The notes under the pieces were generated by a model. It had not been told where the DNA came from, searched no databases, and saw only the letters and a program-made list of their open reading frames with translations. Below are positions 1-7,965 of a DNA stretch of 61,172 nucleotides, piece after piece. Source of the DNA: Paludibacteraceae bacterium. Its GTDB lineage: Bacteria; Bacteroidota; Bacteroidia; Bacteroidales; Paludibacteraceae. The position numbers were made by a program, and so were the translations under genes. The stretch spans positions 1-61,172 of the forward strand of contig JAGCWQ010000223.1 of NCBI GenBank assembly GCA_017961765.1, read 5' to 3'. The stretch's first letter is position 1. Each line of letters starts with the position of its first letter.

Positions 1-411
1 CCTGACTACGTAAGAAAGTCTCAATGGGAGTGGGCTATCGGTGAGGTGGCTGTTCCAGCAGGTGCAACAAAGGTGTCTATCAGATTCGTTTCTGAGGATT
101 GTGAGGTTGCCCTTTTGACTAACGAGGTGTTGGTATCTCAAGCTCCACTTGATTTGGCTCCATACTTTGCAAAGGCTGCTTCAAACGGTGTAGTTGATTA
201 CTCTTCTGTACCAGGTGCTGAGGTTTATGTAGCTGACGACGTAGTTGTTGCTGCAGAGAACGCAACGAAGGTAGAGGTTATCTCTTTGAGCGGTGTCATC
301 GCTGCTTCAGCTGACGCAAACAGTGTAAACATCGCAGGTCTTGCTGAGGGTGTTTATGTAGTTCGTGTTACTACTGCTGAGGGTGTTGCTGCCGCAATCA
401 TCAAGAAGTAA
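1..411 (+). CDS. C-terminal end of a secreted protein with a type IX secretion sorting domain (5' end outside window)
   Basis: The frame is open from base 1 to the TAA at 409-411, so this is the tail of a longer gene; the GTG at 46 is only an internal valine. The last ~75 residues have the shape of a T9SS type A C-terminal sorting domain: beta-strand-rich, with a 'VEVISLSGV' strand, then 'VNIAGLAEGVYVVRV', and a short lysine end (IIKK). In this family the domain directs export through the outer-membrane type IX machinery and is usually removed on the cell surface. The catalytic or binding part lies outside the window, so the function of the protein cannot be told. A terminator follows at once. 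Confidence 0.8.
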   Translation, partial: PDYVRKSQWEWAIGEVAVPAGATKVSIRFVSEDCEVALLTNEVLVSQAPLDLAPYFAKAASNGVVDYSSVPGAEVYVADDVVVAAENATKVEVISLSGVIAASADANSVNIAGLAEGVYVVRVTTAEGVAAAIIKK

Positions 412-430
412 TTTAGAAAAAGATAGTTAG

Positions 431-461
431 AAAGGGGATGGCTTCGGTCATCCCTTTTTTA
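431..461 (+). terminator. Intrinsic terminator after the T9SS cargo gene
   Basis: GGGATG and CATCCC pair around a TTCG-containing loop; an upstream A-run and a downstream T6 run complete a rho-independent terminator 20 bases after the stop codon. Confidence 0.85.
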
Positions 462-462
462 T

Positions 463-493
463 TTCTGTGGTTCAGACTTTTTTGCTAATTTTG
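463..493 (+). promoter_or_regulatory. Probable promoter of menBC
   Basis: TAATTTTG at 486-493 fits the Bacteroidota -7 element (TAnnTTTG). The expected -33 position, 19 bases upstream, has only a weak TTCT. It lies between the preceding terminator and menB, which supports it. Confidence 0.5.
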
Positions 494-553
494 TTTGTGG
501 AGGGCATTCGAAACAGCTCTTCAGTTTCAATCGTTTTAAAATGCTGATTTAAA

Positions 554-1375
554 ATGCAAAAGAGAGAGTGGAAGACAATTAAGGAGTACCAAGATATTAA
601 ATTCGAGTTTTTTGAAGGTATTGCCAAAATTACAATCAATCGAGAGGAGGTGCGCAATGCGTTTCGTCCTTTGACAAACCGGGAGATGTCGGATGCCATG
701 TCTATCTGTAGGGAGACCCCTGAGATAGGAGTGGTGGTTTTGACAGGAGCAGGCGACAAAGCCTTTTGCTCGGGTGGTGATCAACGGGTGAAGAGCCGTG
801 GTGGCTACATTGACGATGGAGGTGTGCCTCGTCTGAATGTGTTGGACCTTCACAAGGCGATCCGTTCTTTGCCGAAGCCAGTCATTGCTATGGTGAACGG
901 TTATGCCATCGGAGGCGGTCATGTGCTTCATCTGGTGTGCGATTTGACAATAGCTTCCGAAAACGCCATCTTCGGACAGTCTGGTCCTAAAGTGGGTAGC
1001 TTCGATGCGGGATTCGGTTCTTCCTATCTTGCCCGTTGTGTAGGACAGAAGAAGGCGCGCGAGATTTGGTTCCTTTGTCGCCAATATTCCGCTAAGGAGG
1101 CGGAGCAGATGGGAATGGTCAACAAGGTGGTTCCTTTTGACCAATTGGAGGACGAGACCGTGGAGTGGTGCGAGACGATTATGCAACGTAGCCCGATGGC
1201 CATCCGTATGATTAAGCGAGGACTGAATGCCGAATTGGACGGACAACATGGTTTGATGGAGTTTGCCGGAGATGCTACGCTCATGTTCTACATGATGGAC
1301 GAAGCACAGGAGGGCAAGAACGCCTTTTTAGAGAAGAGGAAACCGAACTTCAAACAATTCCCTAAATTCCCCTGA
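554..1375 (+). CDS. menB: 1,4-dihydroxy-2-naphthoyl-CoA synthase (MenB)
   Basis: Crotonase-fold enzyme of menaquinone synthesis. It closes the second ring by converting o-succinylbenzoyl-CoA to 1,4-dihydroxy-2-naphthoyl-CoA in the cytoplasm. Visible signatures are the oxyanion-hole segment FCSGGDQ (71-77), YAIGGGH (117-123) and the MenB hallmark [15 protein letters not shown] (144-158), with the expected catalytic Ser149 and Asp151. Gly144 in QSGPKVG is typical of the bicarbonate-dependent class, as opposed to enzymes with Asp at that position. The length (273 aa) is normal. The gene is followed after one base by menC, so the two are co-transcribed; menD, menE and menF are not in the window. 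Confidence 0.95.
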   Translation: MQKREWKTIKEYQDIKFEFFEGIAKITINREEVRNAFRPLTNREMSDAMSICRETPEIGVVVLTGAGDKAFCSGGDQRVKSRGGYIDDGGVPRLNVLDLHKAIRSLPKPVIAMVNGYAIGGGHVLHLVCDLTIASENAIFGQSGPKVGSFDAGFGSSYLARCVGQKKAREIWFLCRQYSAKEAEQMGMVNKVVPFDQLEDETVEWCETIMQRSPMAIRMIKRGLNAELDGQHGLMEFAGDATLMFYMMDEAQEGKNAFLEKRKPNFKQFPKFP

Positions 1376-1376
1376 T

Positions 1377-2420
1377 ATGTTACATTGCTCTTTTTCTCCA
1401 TACGTCTTGGATTTCAAGTCTCCAAGTTGGACCTCAAGAGGGGTGCTCACTCATAAGGAGATGTATATTGTCCGACTTATGGATGCTGACCAACCCGACA
1501 AGGCAGCCTTGGGGGAGTGTGCCCTCTTTCGAGGTTTGAGTGCCGATGATGTGCCTGATTATGAGAAGGTGTTGGCTGATTTGTGCTGGAACATCAACGA
1601 TTATAAAGATACATATCAAGAGAAGTTTAAACGCTATCCCTCCATTGTCTTTGGTTTGGAGACGGCTTTTGCGGATTTGGTTAACGGTTGCCGGATGCGT
1701 CCTTTCCCTTCTGATTTTACGCAGGGAAAAGGTCATATTAAGATAAACGGTTTGATATGGGTCGGACCGAAAGAGCAGATGGTGGCGCAGGTGCGTTCTA
1801 AAATCGATGCGGGATTCGGGTGCATCAAATTGAAGGTAGGAGCCCATGATTTTGAAGAAGAGGTGGAAATGCTTCGTGCTATCCGCTCGGAGTTTTCCCG
1901 TTCCGATATTGAACTTCGTGTAGATGCCAATGGAGCATTCAAAGAGGAAGAGGCCTTGAAGAAGCTGGAGGTGCTTTCCAAATTGGATTTACATTCTATC
2001 GAGCAACCGATAAAGGCAGGAAATTGGGCGGCTATGGCAAAGTTATGCAAGGAGACCCCGCTTCCAATTGCTTTGGATGAAGAGTTGATCGGAGTTTTTG
2101 AGAAGGAAGAAAAGGCTCGTTTGTTACAGGAGATAAAACCTCAATACATCGTTTTGAAGCCGAGTCTGCACGGGGCTTTCTGTGGAACGGACGAATGGAT
2201 TTCACTTGCGGAAGAACAACAAATCGGTTGGTGGATCACTTCGGCTTTGGAGTCGAATATCGGCTTGAATGCCATAGCGCAGTGGACCTATAGGAGAGGT
2301 GTCTCCATGCCTCAAGGCTTGGGTACGGGACAACTCTATCTCAATAACTTGCCTTCCTTCCTCCAATTGGAGGGCGATAGGCTTTCGTTTGACGTGAATC
2401 GGAAAATAACGTTTGAGTGA
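1377..2420 (+). CDS. menC: o-succinylbenzoate synthase (MenC)
   Basis: Enolase-superfamily dehydratase that makes o-succinylbenzoate from SHCHC, the step two reactions before MenB. The superfamily residues are all visible: the KLK pair (Lys151, Lys153), metal ligands Asp183 (RVDANGA), Glu209 (SIEQPI) and Asp234 (IALDEEL), and the opposite lysine Lys261 (IVLKPS). An N-terminal capping domain occupies about residues 1-110. The ATG at 1377 almost abuts the menB stop. Superfamily members with this layout can also be dipeptide epimerases, but pairing with menB makes MenC the clear call. A terminator follows. Confidence 0.93.
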   Translation: MLHCSFSPYVLDFKSPSWTSRGVLTHKEMYIVRLMDADQPDKAALGECALFRGLSADDVPDYEKVLADLCWNINDYKDTYQEKFKRYPSIVFGLETAFADLVNGCRMRPFPSDFTQGKGHIKINGLIWVGPKEQMVAQVRSKIDAGFGCIKLKVGAHDFEEEVEMLRAIRSEFSRSDIELRVDANGAFKEEEALKKLEVLSKLDLHSIEQPIKAGNWAAMAKLCKETPLPIALDEELIGVFEKEEKARLLQEIKPQYIVLKPSLHGAFCGTDEWISLAEEQQIGWWITSALESNIGLNAIAQWTYRRGVSMPQGLGTGQLYLNNLPSFLQLEGDRLSFDVNRKITFE

Positions 2421-2440
2421 GGTGAAGAACAATGGGAGTA

Positions 2441-2472
2441 GGGACAGCCACGAAGGTTGTCCCTTTCTTTTT
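2441..2472 (+). terminator. Intrinsic terminator of menBC
   Basis: GGGACAGCC (2441-2449) pairs with GGTTGTCCC (2455-2463), one G-U pair, loop of five, followed by TTTCTTTTT. Confidence 0.88.
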
Positions 2473-2506
2473 ATGTCGTTAATGTAAAATGAATAATCGT
2501 AGGATG

Positions 2507-2803
2507 TTACCAACTGCCCCCAGCACCGCCACCTCCGCTGCGGCCACCACCACTAAAGCCTCCGCCGTGTCCACCGCTTCCTCCGGATATTGACCCAGTG
2601 TGGCTGTTCCCGTAGCTGCAGATGCTACCGTTGTAGTGCGGAATGAGTTTGGGTAACTCTTTTGTTTCGTAGAAAGTGTTTTTACAGAAAGAGCATTTGT
2701 AGGTGAGCTTGATTTCCCCTTTCTCCTCTTTTGTCGGTGTTTTGATGAAATCTTCCGATACGAGTTTTGCCGTATGCGTTTCGCAGGTTGGACAAAAGTG
2801 GTA
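2507..2803 (-). pseudogene. In-frame downstream remainder of the TPM-domain gene, beyond an internal TAA
   Basis: Read in exactly the frame of the upstream 409-residue protein, the 98 codons after the TAA at 2804-2806 stay open. They encode a zinc-ribbon-like segment (FCPTC near the start, then CSFCKN about 40 residues later) and a glycine-rich end (...SGGGRSGGGGAGGSW). A Gly/Ser-rich tail of this kind is the normal end of many TPM-domain (YgcG-like) proteins. The frame has therefore been kept although the stop codon separates it from the start. Either a recent nonsense mutation, a sequencing error, or read-through could explain this. No credible independent start codon was found for this part. 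Confidence 0.75.
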
Positions 2804-4033
2804 TTATCCAAAGTTCTTGTCTGGCAGGTTCACAGACAACTTATGACCGTTGGTGCAGTAGGCTGCTCTCTTTTGGACGATTTCTTTCTCCAATTCAAAC
2901 AATTGGGCTGGCGTGACGGCTCTGTATCTCACATCCTCGGATAACTCAACCCTCTTCTTGCAAATCGGACATTTGATGAAGTCTTGGGCTTCCTCCGCCT
3001 TTTTCTTAAATAGATAGAATAGCGGCCAACCAACCCATGGAGCCAGAATTTTATAGATATTCGCCGATCGACTGCCGTAGAGGGACCTAAATCGGAGAAA
3101 TCGGTCGATTTTATTGGGAGTGCTGTTCGCTTTCTTGTAACCCCGGATTCCCCAAAGAAGGGAAATGTAGGTGAGGTAGGCCAGAATGCTTAATCCAAAA
3201 AATAGAGGACTGTCTTCCTGTATATAAGCTATCAGGACGAATATAATCATAACCACGTCTCTCAGAAGGTAGCGTAGGCATCCAGCGTTGCTCCATATAC
3301 CCCAATGGTTACCTTGGCACTCTATGTTTAGAATGAACTTGTCATCTTTGGAGCGGAAGGCTCTTTGCCTGCCGATGTTTCCTTCTTCTCCTGCGTATTT
3401 GTGGGCATTGTTGGATATGAATATTCCGAGACAAAGAATGGAAAAGAGCCAAAAGAATAGGAGATAGTCTGCCATTGTCAGCTCTCTCTCTTTTGCTTCC
3501 TCTTCTTGGTTGGTCGTGTAGCCGTGGGTCTCTAGGTACTCGTCGTTGAGTGCGATGCCGTATAGCTCTTCGCAAGAGGAGCGTATGCCGGCGTAGTAGT
3601 TTCCTTCCTTGAATTCAGGTACTAATTTTTTCTCTCCGACTTGGAAGAGTAGCCCGTCAGGGAAGGTTCCTTCCGCTCCGAATCCGGTGATGAATTGCCA
3701 TTTCCGTTGTTCCATGAGGAGGAGTAGCAGTAAACCACGGTTGTCTTTCCCGATACCCCAATGGTTGTAGAGTTGCAGGGCGAATTGGTGGGGAGTATCG
3801 TCTATTTGGTCGAGGATGACGATGGATAGTTGCATCAAGGCCTCGTGCCTAAATTTAGAACATATACTGTCAATTTCATGGCGCTCCTCTTCGGAGAGGT
3901 AGTGTAAGTCGTCCAATACGAAGCGTGTGCTGTCAACCGTGAAGGGGTCGACAAGGTCTGTTACTTCCCATTTCGCCCATAAGGAGGGAAGTGACAAGAA
4001 TATGGCTATGACGAGTAGAACTAATTTCCTCAT
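2804..4033 (-). CDS. TPM-domain (YgcG-like) membrane protein, truncated by an in-frame stop
   Basis: The 409-residue product begins with a signal peptide (about 1-20) and a TPM domain (about 40-165), a fold named after TLP18.3, Psb32 and MOLO-1. A hydrophobic segment lies near 190-208 and a longer one near 262-300, so the TPM domain should face the periplasm. The C-terminus has CPICKK and a later YCTNGHKLS, half of a zinc-ribbon series. The protein stops at ...LPDKNFG, but the same frame continues for 98 codons with more Cys pairs and the usual Gly-rich tail. Intact family members are longer, so this looks like one gene split by a nonsense codon. Family function is unclear; membrane-protein quality control has been suggested for some members. 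Confidence 0.75.
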   Translation of the reverse strand: MRKLVLLVIAIFLSLPSLWAKWEVTDLVDPFTVDSTRFVLDDLHYLSEEERHEIDSICSKFRHEALMQLSIVILDQIDDTPHQFALQLYNHWGIGKDNRGLLLLLLMEQRKWQFITGFGAEGTFPDGLLFQVGEKKLVPEFKEGNYYAGIRSSCEELYGIALNDEYLETHGYTTNQEEEAKERELTMADYLLFFWLFSILCLGIFISNNAHKYAGEEGNIGRQRAFRSKDDKFILNIECQGNHWGIWSNAGCLRYLLRDVVMIIFVLIAYIQEDSPLFFGLSILAYLTYISLLWGIRGYKKANSTPNKIDRFLRFRSLYGSRSANIYKILAPWVGWPLFYLFKKKAEEAQDFIKCPICKKRVELSEDVRYRAVTPAQLFELEKEIVQKRAAYCTNGHKLSVNLPDKNFG

Positions 4034-4043
4034 GTTTCGTTGA

Positions 4044-4110
4044 TGTTTTAAAATAAAACATGGTGGTTCCTGAAAATTCAGATGTTTTCACCACCATTTA
4101 AACAAAAATA
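4044..4110 (-). promoter_or_regulatory. Promoter and highly structured 5' leader of the TPM gene
   Basis: On the minus strand TATTTTTG (4103-4110) matches the -7 element, placing transcription start near 4097. The leader that follows is almost all inverted repeat: ATGGTGGT/ACCACCAT (4060-4067 with 4090-4097) enclosing CTGAAAATTCAG (4070-4081), then TGTTTTA/TAAAACA (4044-4050 with 4054-4060). The pairing is seen in the sequence; a regulatory role is inferred. Confidence 0.45.
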
Positions 4111-4189
4111 ATCTTTTTTGACAAAACAAAATGTTTTTATTCGGAGGATATGCTCTATTTTTAGGCGTGTAATATAGAAGATTTTAAGT

Positions 4190-5194
4190 ATGGTCGGTTT
4201 TATGTGGGTTGTGGCATTGCTTTTGGCACTTGTCTTGGCTTTAATTCCTCATTTTTTGTGGCTTTTTTCGTGGCTGATAGCCCGTTGTCTCCATCATAGT
4301 GTCCCATATTCTCCTTTCGGATGGTCTGCCCTCCTTTTGGTGCTGTTGGGTTGGAGTTTGCTCTCTTATGGTTTTTTTATTGGGCGACTTCGATTCTCCG
4401 TAAAGGAGGTTGCCTATGCACATCCTGCTGTGCCAAAGTCGTTTGAAGGGTATAGGGTGGTTCAAATTTCGGACTTGCATCTTTCCACGTTTGAAGATCG
4501 GCCGGAGGTCGTACAACGTATGGTGGACTCTGTAAATGCCCAAAATCCGGATTTGATTTGTTTTACGGGTGATTTGATTTCTTTGGGTGTGGAAGAAGCT
4601 TACCCTTATCTGGAGGCTCTTCGAAAACTGTCTGCCAAGGATGGGGTAGTTGCCGTTTTAGGAAATCATGATTTCATGATTTATTCGCGAAAGTTTAAGA
4701 CAGAGGAGGAACGGATGGCGGAGACGGAACGGTTGTTGTCGTTTGAACGAGACACTTTGGGCTGGCATGTGTTGAGAAACGAGAGTTATCGATTGTTGCG
4801 AGGCGACGATACTATTACAGTGTTGGGGGTGGACAACCATTCTTGCAAGGAACAGGGATACCGAACGGTTTCCTTGGGTGATTTGCCGAAAGCGATGGAA
4901 GGAACGGAGGGGTTCCGTTTTTTGCTTAGCCATGATCCGACTCATTGGGATGCGGAAGTCTTGCCCGAGACGGATATTCCGTTGCAGTTGAGCGGGCATA
5001 CCCATTCTGCCCAGATTCGTCTCGGCGATTGGTCGCCAGCTTCCTGGGTTTTCGACGAGATTGCAGGGTTATATAAGAGAGAGGATAAGTACGGGGAACG
5101 TACGCTTTATGTGAATGTTGGTTTAGGGTGTACCCTTCCTATCCGTATTGGTTGTGATGGGGAAATCACGGTTATGACATTCCATAGTAAGTGA
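4190..5194 (+). CDS. Membrane-anchored calcineurin-like metallophosphoesterase
   Basis: A 334-residue phosphohydrolase of the YkuE-like group. Two N-terminal hydrophobic segments (about 4-30 and 43-65) anchor it in the inner membrane. The dinuclear metal site is complete: D95-x-H97 (QISDLHL), D128 (FTGDLI), N159-H160-D161 (LGNHD), H248 (LSHDPTH) and H270-x-H272 (LSGHTHS). The substrate cannot be told; related proteins act on phospholipids or UDP-sugar lipids such as UDP-2,3-diacylglucosamine. It stands alone on the plus strand, divergent from the TPM gene and convergent with the ilv operon, sharing a terminator with the latter. Confidence 0.87.
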   Translation: MVGFMWVVALLLALVLALIPHFLWLFSWLIARCLHHSVPYSPFGWSALLLVLLGWSLLSYGFFIGRLRFSVKEVAYAHPAVPKSFEGYRVVQISDLHLSTFEDRPEVVQRMVDSVNAQNPDLICFTGDLISLGVEEAYPYLEALRKLSAKDGVVAVLGNHDFMIYSRKFKTEEERMAETERLLSFERDTLGWHVLRNESYRLLRGDDTITVLGVDNHSCKEQGYRTVSLGDLPKAMEGTEGFRFLLSHDPTHWDAEVLPETDIPLQLSGHTHSAQIRLGDWSPASWVFDEIAGLYKREDKYGERTLYVNVGLGCTLPIRIGCDGEITVMTFHSK

Positions 5195-5205
5195 TAAGAA
5201 AGAAA

Positions 5206-5232
5206 AAGGGATGTGGTTTTTCCACACCCCTT
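5206..5232 (-). terminator. Terminator of the ilv operon (works in both directions)
   Basis: AAGGGATGTGG (5206-5216) pairs with CCACACCCCTT (5222-5232) with one mismatch. On the minus strand the stem is followed by a T-run (CCCTTTTTCTTTC); on the plus strand it ends in TTATTT. It separates two convergent genes. Confidence 0.85.
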
Positions 5233-5255
5233 ATTTGAAGGAAAAGATTCCTAAA

Positions 5256-6299
5256 TTAGTTGTTCTCTGGACGGAGCTTTCTAACAACTGCACCAGCACG
5301 CCACATTTCGCTGTCGCGGAGGGCTGCCAACTCTTTCTCCAATCCTGCACGGTAATCCTTCTTAGAGTTGGAGTCGATAGAGATTTGAGCCTCGTTACCA
5401 GTGATAACAGAGTTGTAAAGCTTTTGCATAACTGGCTTGATAGCGTCGTGGAAAGGACCCATCCAGTCCAAAGCACCACGTTGAGCCGTTGTTGAGCAGT
5501 TTGCGTACATCCAATCCATACCGTTCTCTGCGAAGAGTGGCATCAAAGATTGAGTCAACTCCTCTACAGTTTCGTTGAATGCCTCTGATGGAGAGTGTCC
5601 GTTCTCACGAAGCACTTCGTATTGAGCCAAAAGCAAACCTTGGATAGCACCCATCAATGAACCACGCTCACCAGTCAAGTCTGAAGTAGCCTCCTTAGTG
5701 AATGTTGTCTCGAACAAGTAGCCAGAACCAACGCCGATACCGAGAGCGATAACTTTCTCCCAAGCGTGACCCGTAGCATCTTGGTAGATGGCGTATGAAG
5801 AGTTCAAACCACGACCTTGAACGAACATACGGCGGAGAGAAGTACCAGAACCCTTAGGGGCGATCATGATAACGTCAACATCCTTTGGAGGAATGATGCC
5901 TGTGCGGTCGTTCCAAGTGATGGCAAAGCCGTGAGAGAAGTACAAAGTCTTGCCTGGAGTCAAATACTTCTTAATCATAGGCCAGCACTCGATTTGTGCG
6001 GCATCGGAAAGCAACAATTGGATGATTGTAGCTTTTTGACAAGCCTCTTCGATTCCGAACAATGTCTCGCCAGGAACCCAACCGTCAGCAACGGCCTTGT
6101 CAAAAGTCTTGCCTGGGCGTTGACCTACGATTACATTGAATCCGTTATCACGCAAGTTCATGGATTGTCCAGGACCTTGTACACCATATCCGATAACTGC
6201 GATAGTCTCGTTTTTCAAAACTTCACGGGCTTTCTCCAATGGAAATTCTTCGCGGGTAACAACGTTTTCGATTACGCCGCCAAAATTCATTTCTGCCAT
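5256..6299 (-). CDS. ilvC: Ketol-acid reductoisomerase (IlvC)
   Basis: Converts acetolactate or acetohydroxybutyrate to the dihydroxy acids with Mg2+ and a nicotinamide cofactor, the second common step of valine, leucine and isoleucine synthesis. The N-terminal Rossmann motif reads GYGVQGPGQSMNLRDNG (38-54); the knotted C-terminal domain holds the Mg2+ site around SDLTGERGSLMG and a later Glu-rich helix. The length (347 aa) matches the Bacteroidota form, and the GPGQ fingerprint resembles the plant/Bacteroidota-type enzyme more than the usual GSQGxA of short bacterial enzymes. It is the last gene of the ilv cluster but sits 227 bases after its neighbour and probably has its own promoter. Confidence 0.95.
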   Translation of the reverse strand: MAEMNFGGVIENVVTREEFPLEKAREVLKNETIAVIGYGVQGPGQSMNLRDNGFNVIVGQRPGKTFDKAVADGWVPGETLFGIEEACQKATIIQLLLSDAAQIECWPMIKKYLTPGKTLYFSHGFAITWNDRTGIIPPKDVDVIMIAPKGSGTSLRRMFVQGRGLNSSYAIYQDATGHAWEKVIALGIGVGSGYLFETTFTKEATSDLTGERGSLMGAIQGLLLAQYEVLRENGHSPSEAFNETVEELTQSLMPLFAENGMDWMYANCSTTAQRGALDWMGPFHDAIKPVMQKLYNSVITGNEAQISIDSNSKKDYRAGLEKELAALRDSEMWRAGAVVRKLRPENN

Positions 6300-6441
6300 C
6301 TCTTTTTATTTTTAAATTAGATTCGTAATAAAATTTCTTAACTTATGGCCGACATTGCAAAAGGGTTCGCTTCTAATCGGCTTTGAATACTTGTTTTACC
6401 GGCTCTCTTACGATTTGGAAGGTAAAACGAATAAAACTATG

Positions 6442-6449
6442 CAAATTTA
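6442..6449 (-). promoter_or_regulatory. Possible internal promoter for ilvC
   Basis: TAAATTTG on the minus strand fits TAnnTTTG and is followed by C, as often seen. No good -33 TTTG was found. The unusually long 227-base gap before ilvC supports separate initiation. Confidence 0.4.
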
Positions 6450-6526
6450 ATGTTTTTTCCGTTAGAATGCTATTATCATGGAGGAGAATGTGTGAAAAAA
6501 CGTTTTTCTTCTCTTCCTTCTTCGAT

Positions 6527-7303
6527 TTATTTGATAATGTACTCCTCGTTAAGCGTCTGATCACTGAAAATCACCTTGCTTTTACAGATCGTATCTCCCT
6601 TCTCGTTTTTCAACTCGATGGTGTATCTGTTGCCTTCTTCTCCTTCTCCCTTTTTGAGAATGTCGATTTTTGTGCCAAAGAGGGATTCTGCAATGTATTC
6701 GATTTCAAATCTTTTGATGTCCCTTTTGCAGAATTTGTAGAGAGAGAAGACATCGATGATATGCTCAATGTATTTGCAACTGTTCAGGTGCTGGTTCAAG
6801 TCAACGTCGCTATATTTGATGACGAAGGATTCTGAGGGTTCCACATCAATGTTCGGTATTTTCCCGACTCTATCGATGGGACAAGGTTCGTCGCATAGAA
6901 TGTCGGAGGAGATAATGTTCGTCAAGTTTACCGTGTGGCGGTCGTCTTTGTCAATCATGGCCCAAATGGAACTTGCATATCCCCATACTTCGGAACCGTC
7001 TTCCGACATGAAGGCGAACTCGCGCAGGCTGAATGTACGCATCACTTTTTTTACCCATGTGCGTACACGAACCTTTTCATCAGTTATGGGATACCTCTTC
7101 AACTCGATGGCGAGGCGAGAGATAACCCATGATTTGTTTTTGGTTGCTACATTTCCCAACGCAAGGCCTAAGGTCGCCGCATGGTCGTCTGCGGTGGAGA
7201 TGATATATTTCATGAAATTAGGCAAAGTCATTTTCTGCCTAAAATCCACTTCGGAAGGCTGCACTTTGAAAGAGTAGTCTCCGATTAATTTGATGTTTTC
7301 CAT
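6527..7303 (-). CDS. Acyl-ACP thioesterase (FatA-like, double hot-dog)
   Basis: The 258-residue protein has the two-hot-dog layout of acyl-ACP thioesterases: N-terminal strand and helix region to about 130, then a second domain containing the SDVDLNQHLNSCKYIEHIIDVF segment with the conserved D/N/H active-site residues. These enzymes release free fatty acids from acyl carrier protein. It sits between ilvN and ilvC, and this placement is known from other Bacteroidales. Branched-chain amino acid precursors prime the branched fatty acids of these bacteria, so co-regulation of acyl chain release with the ilv genes is reasonable but inferred. Confidence 0.88.
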   Translation of the reverse strand: MENIKLIGDYSFKVQPSEVDFRQKMTLPNFMKYIISTADDHAATLGLALGNVATKNKSWVISRLAIELKRYPITDEKVRVRTWVKKVMRTFSLREFAFMSEDGSEVWGYASSIWAMIDKDDRHTVNLTNIISSDILCDEPCPIDRVGKIPNIDVEPSESFVIKYSDVDLNQHLNSCKYIEHIIDVFSLYKFCKRDIKRFEIEYIAESLFGTKIDILKKGEGEEGNRYTIELKNEKGDTICKSKVIFSDQTLNEEYIIK

Positions 7304-7334
7304 TTAGTTATCTTAAATCAAATGTTTGTTTAGG

Positions 7335-7919
7335 TTAAAGTCCAAAGTATTCCTCATCTTCATCGTAGCCTTCCGGTTTCTGCTCGTTGAGCTTGGCTAG
7401 CATGTCGCTCAATCGTTCTATCTTGGATTTGTTGATGGCGACTCTGCCTGAACGGATAAACTGCAAAACTTTGACTTTTCGACTGAGCTCGTCAAACAAT
7501 CCTTGGGTCTCCTCATAGTGACCCGTTTTTTCGAATACGACGCAGGTCTCGTTCATCTCCAGAATGCGTATGTTATAGGTGCGGATCATACTCTCCACCG
7601 AACCTAATTGCAACAATTGGTCTGTCGCAATCTTATATAGTGCAATCTCTTGATAGACAAGGTCTTCGTCTGTGTTGAAAAAGGATTTGATGATGTCAAC
7701 CCTTTTGTCGATTTGCTTGACTACTTTTTCAATCGTGTCAGCGTCAGAGTAGGTCGTTATGGTGAACTTGTGTATCCCTTTTAGAGCGGAAGGGGATACG
7801 GACAACGTCTCGATATTCATGCCTCGACGGGTGAATATGATGGTTATCTGGTTCAGCAAACCGACTTTATTCTCTGAGAAGATGGTTACTGTATATAATT
7901 TTTTGTTGTCGTTTTCCAT
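7335..7919 (-). CDS. ilvN: Acetolactate synthase small (regulatory) subunit
   Basis: Regulatory partner of IlvB that carries valine feedback inhibition. The ACT domain covers about residues 7-80 (YTVTIFSENKVGLLNQITIIFTRRGMNIETLSVS), with a second ACT-like half to about 165, giving the standard IlvN/IlvH length (194 aa). A charged C-terminal end (EDEEYFGL) is usual in this phylum. It begins 46 bases after ilvB. Confidence 0.93.
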   Translation of the reverse strand: MENDNKKLYTVTIFSENKVGLLNQITIIFTRRGMNIETLSVSPSALKGIHKFTITTYSDADTIEKVVKQIDKRVDIIKSFFNTDEDLVYQEIALYKIATDQLLQLGSVESMIRTYNIRILEMNETCVVFEKTGHYEETQGLFDELSRKVKVLQFIRSGRVAINKSKIERLSDMLAKLNEQKPEGYDEDEEYFGL

Positions 7920-7965
7920 AAAATGCCTTCTGTTTTTTCTGTTAGCATTCTTAAATACTGGTGGG

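Noticed and set aside
2479-2811. A 110-codon minus-strand frame downstream of the TPM gene
   Set aside because: It is in a different frame from the zinc-ribbon/Gly-rich tail, which makes biochemical sense in the TPM frame; this one gives a Ser/Thr/Ala-rich nonsense sequence.
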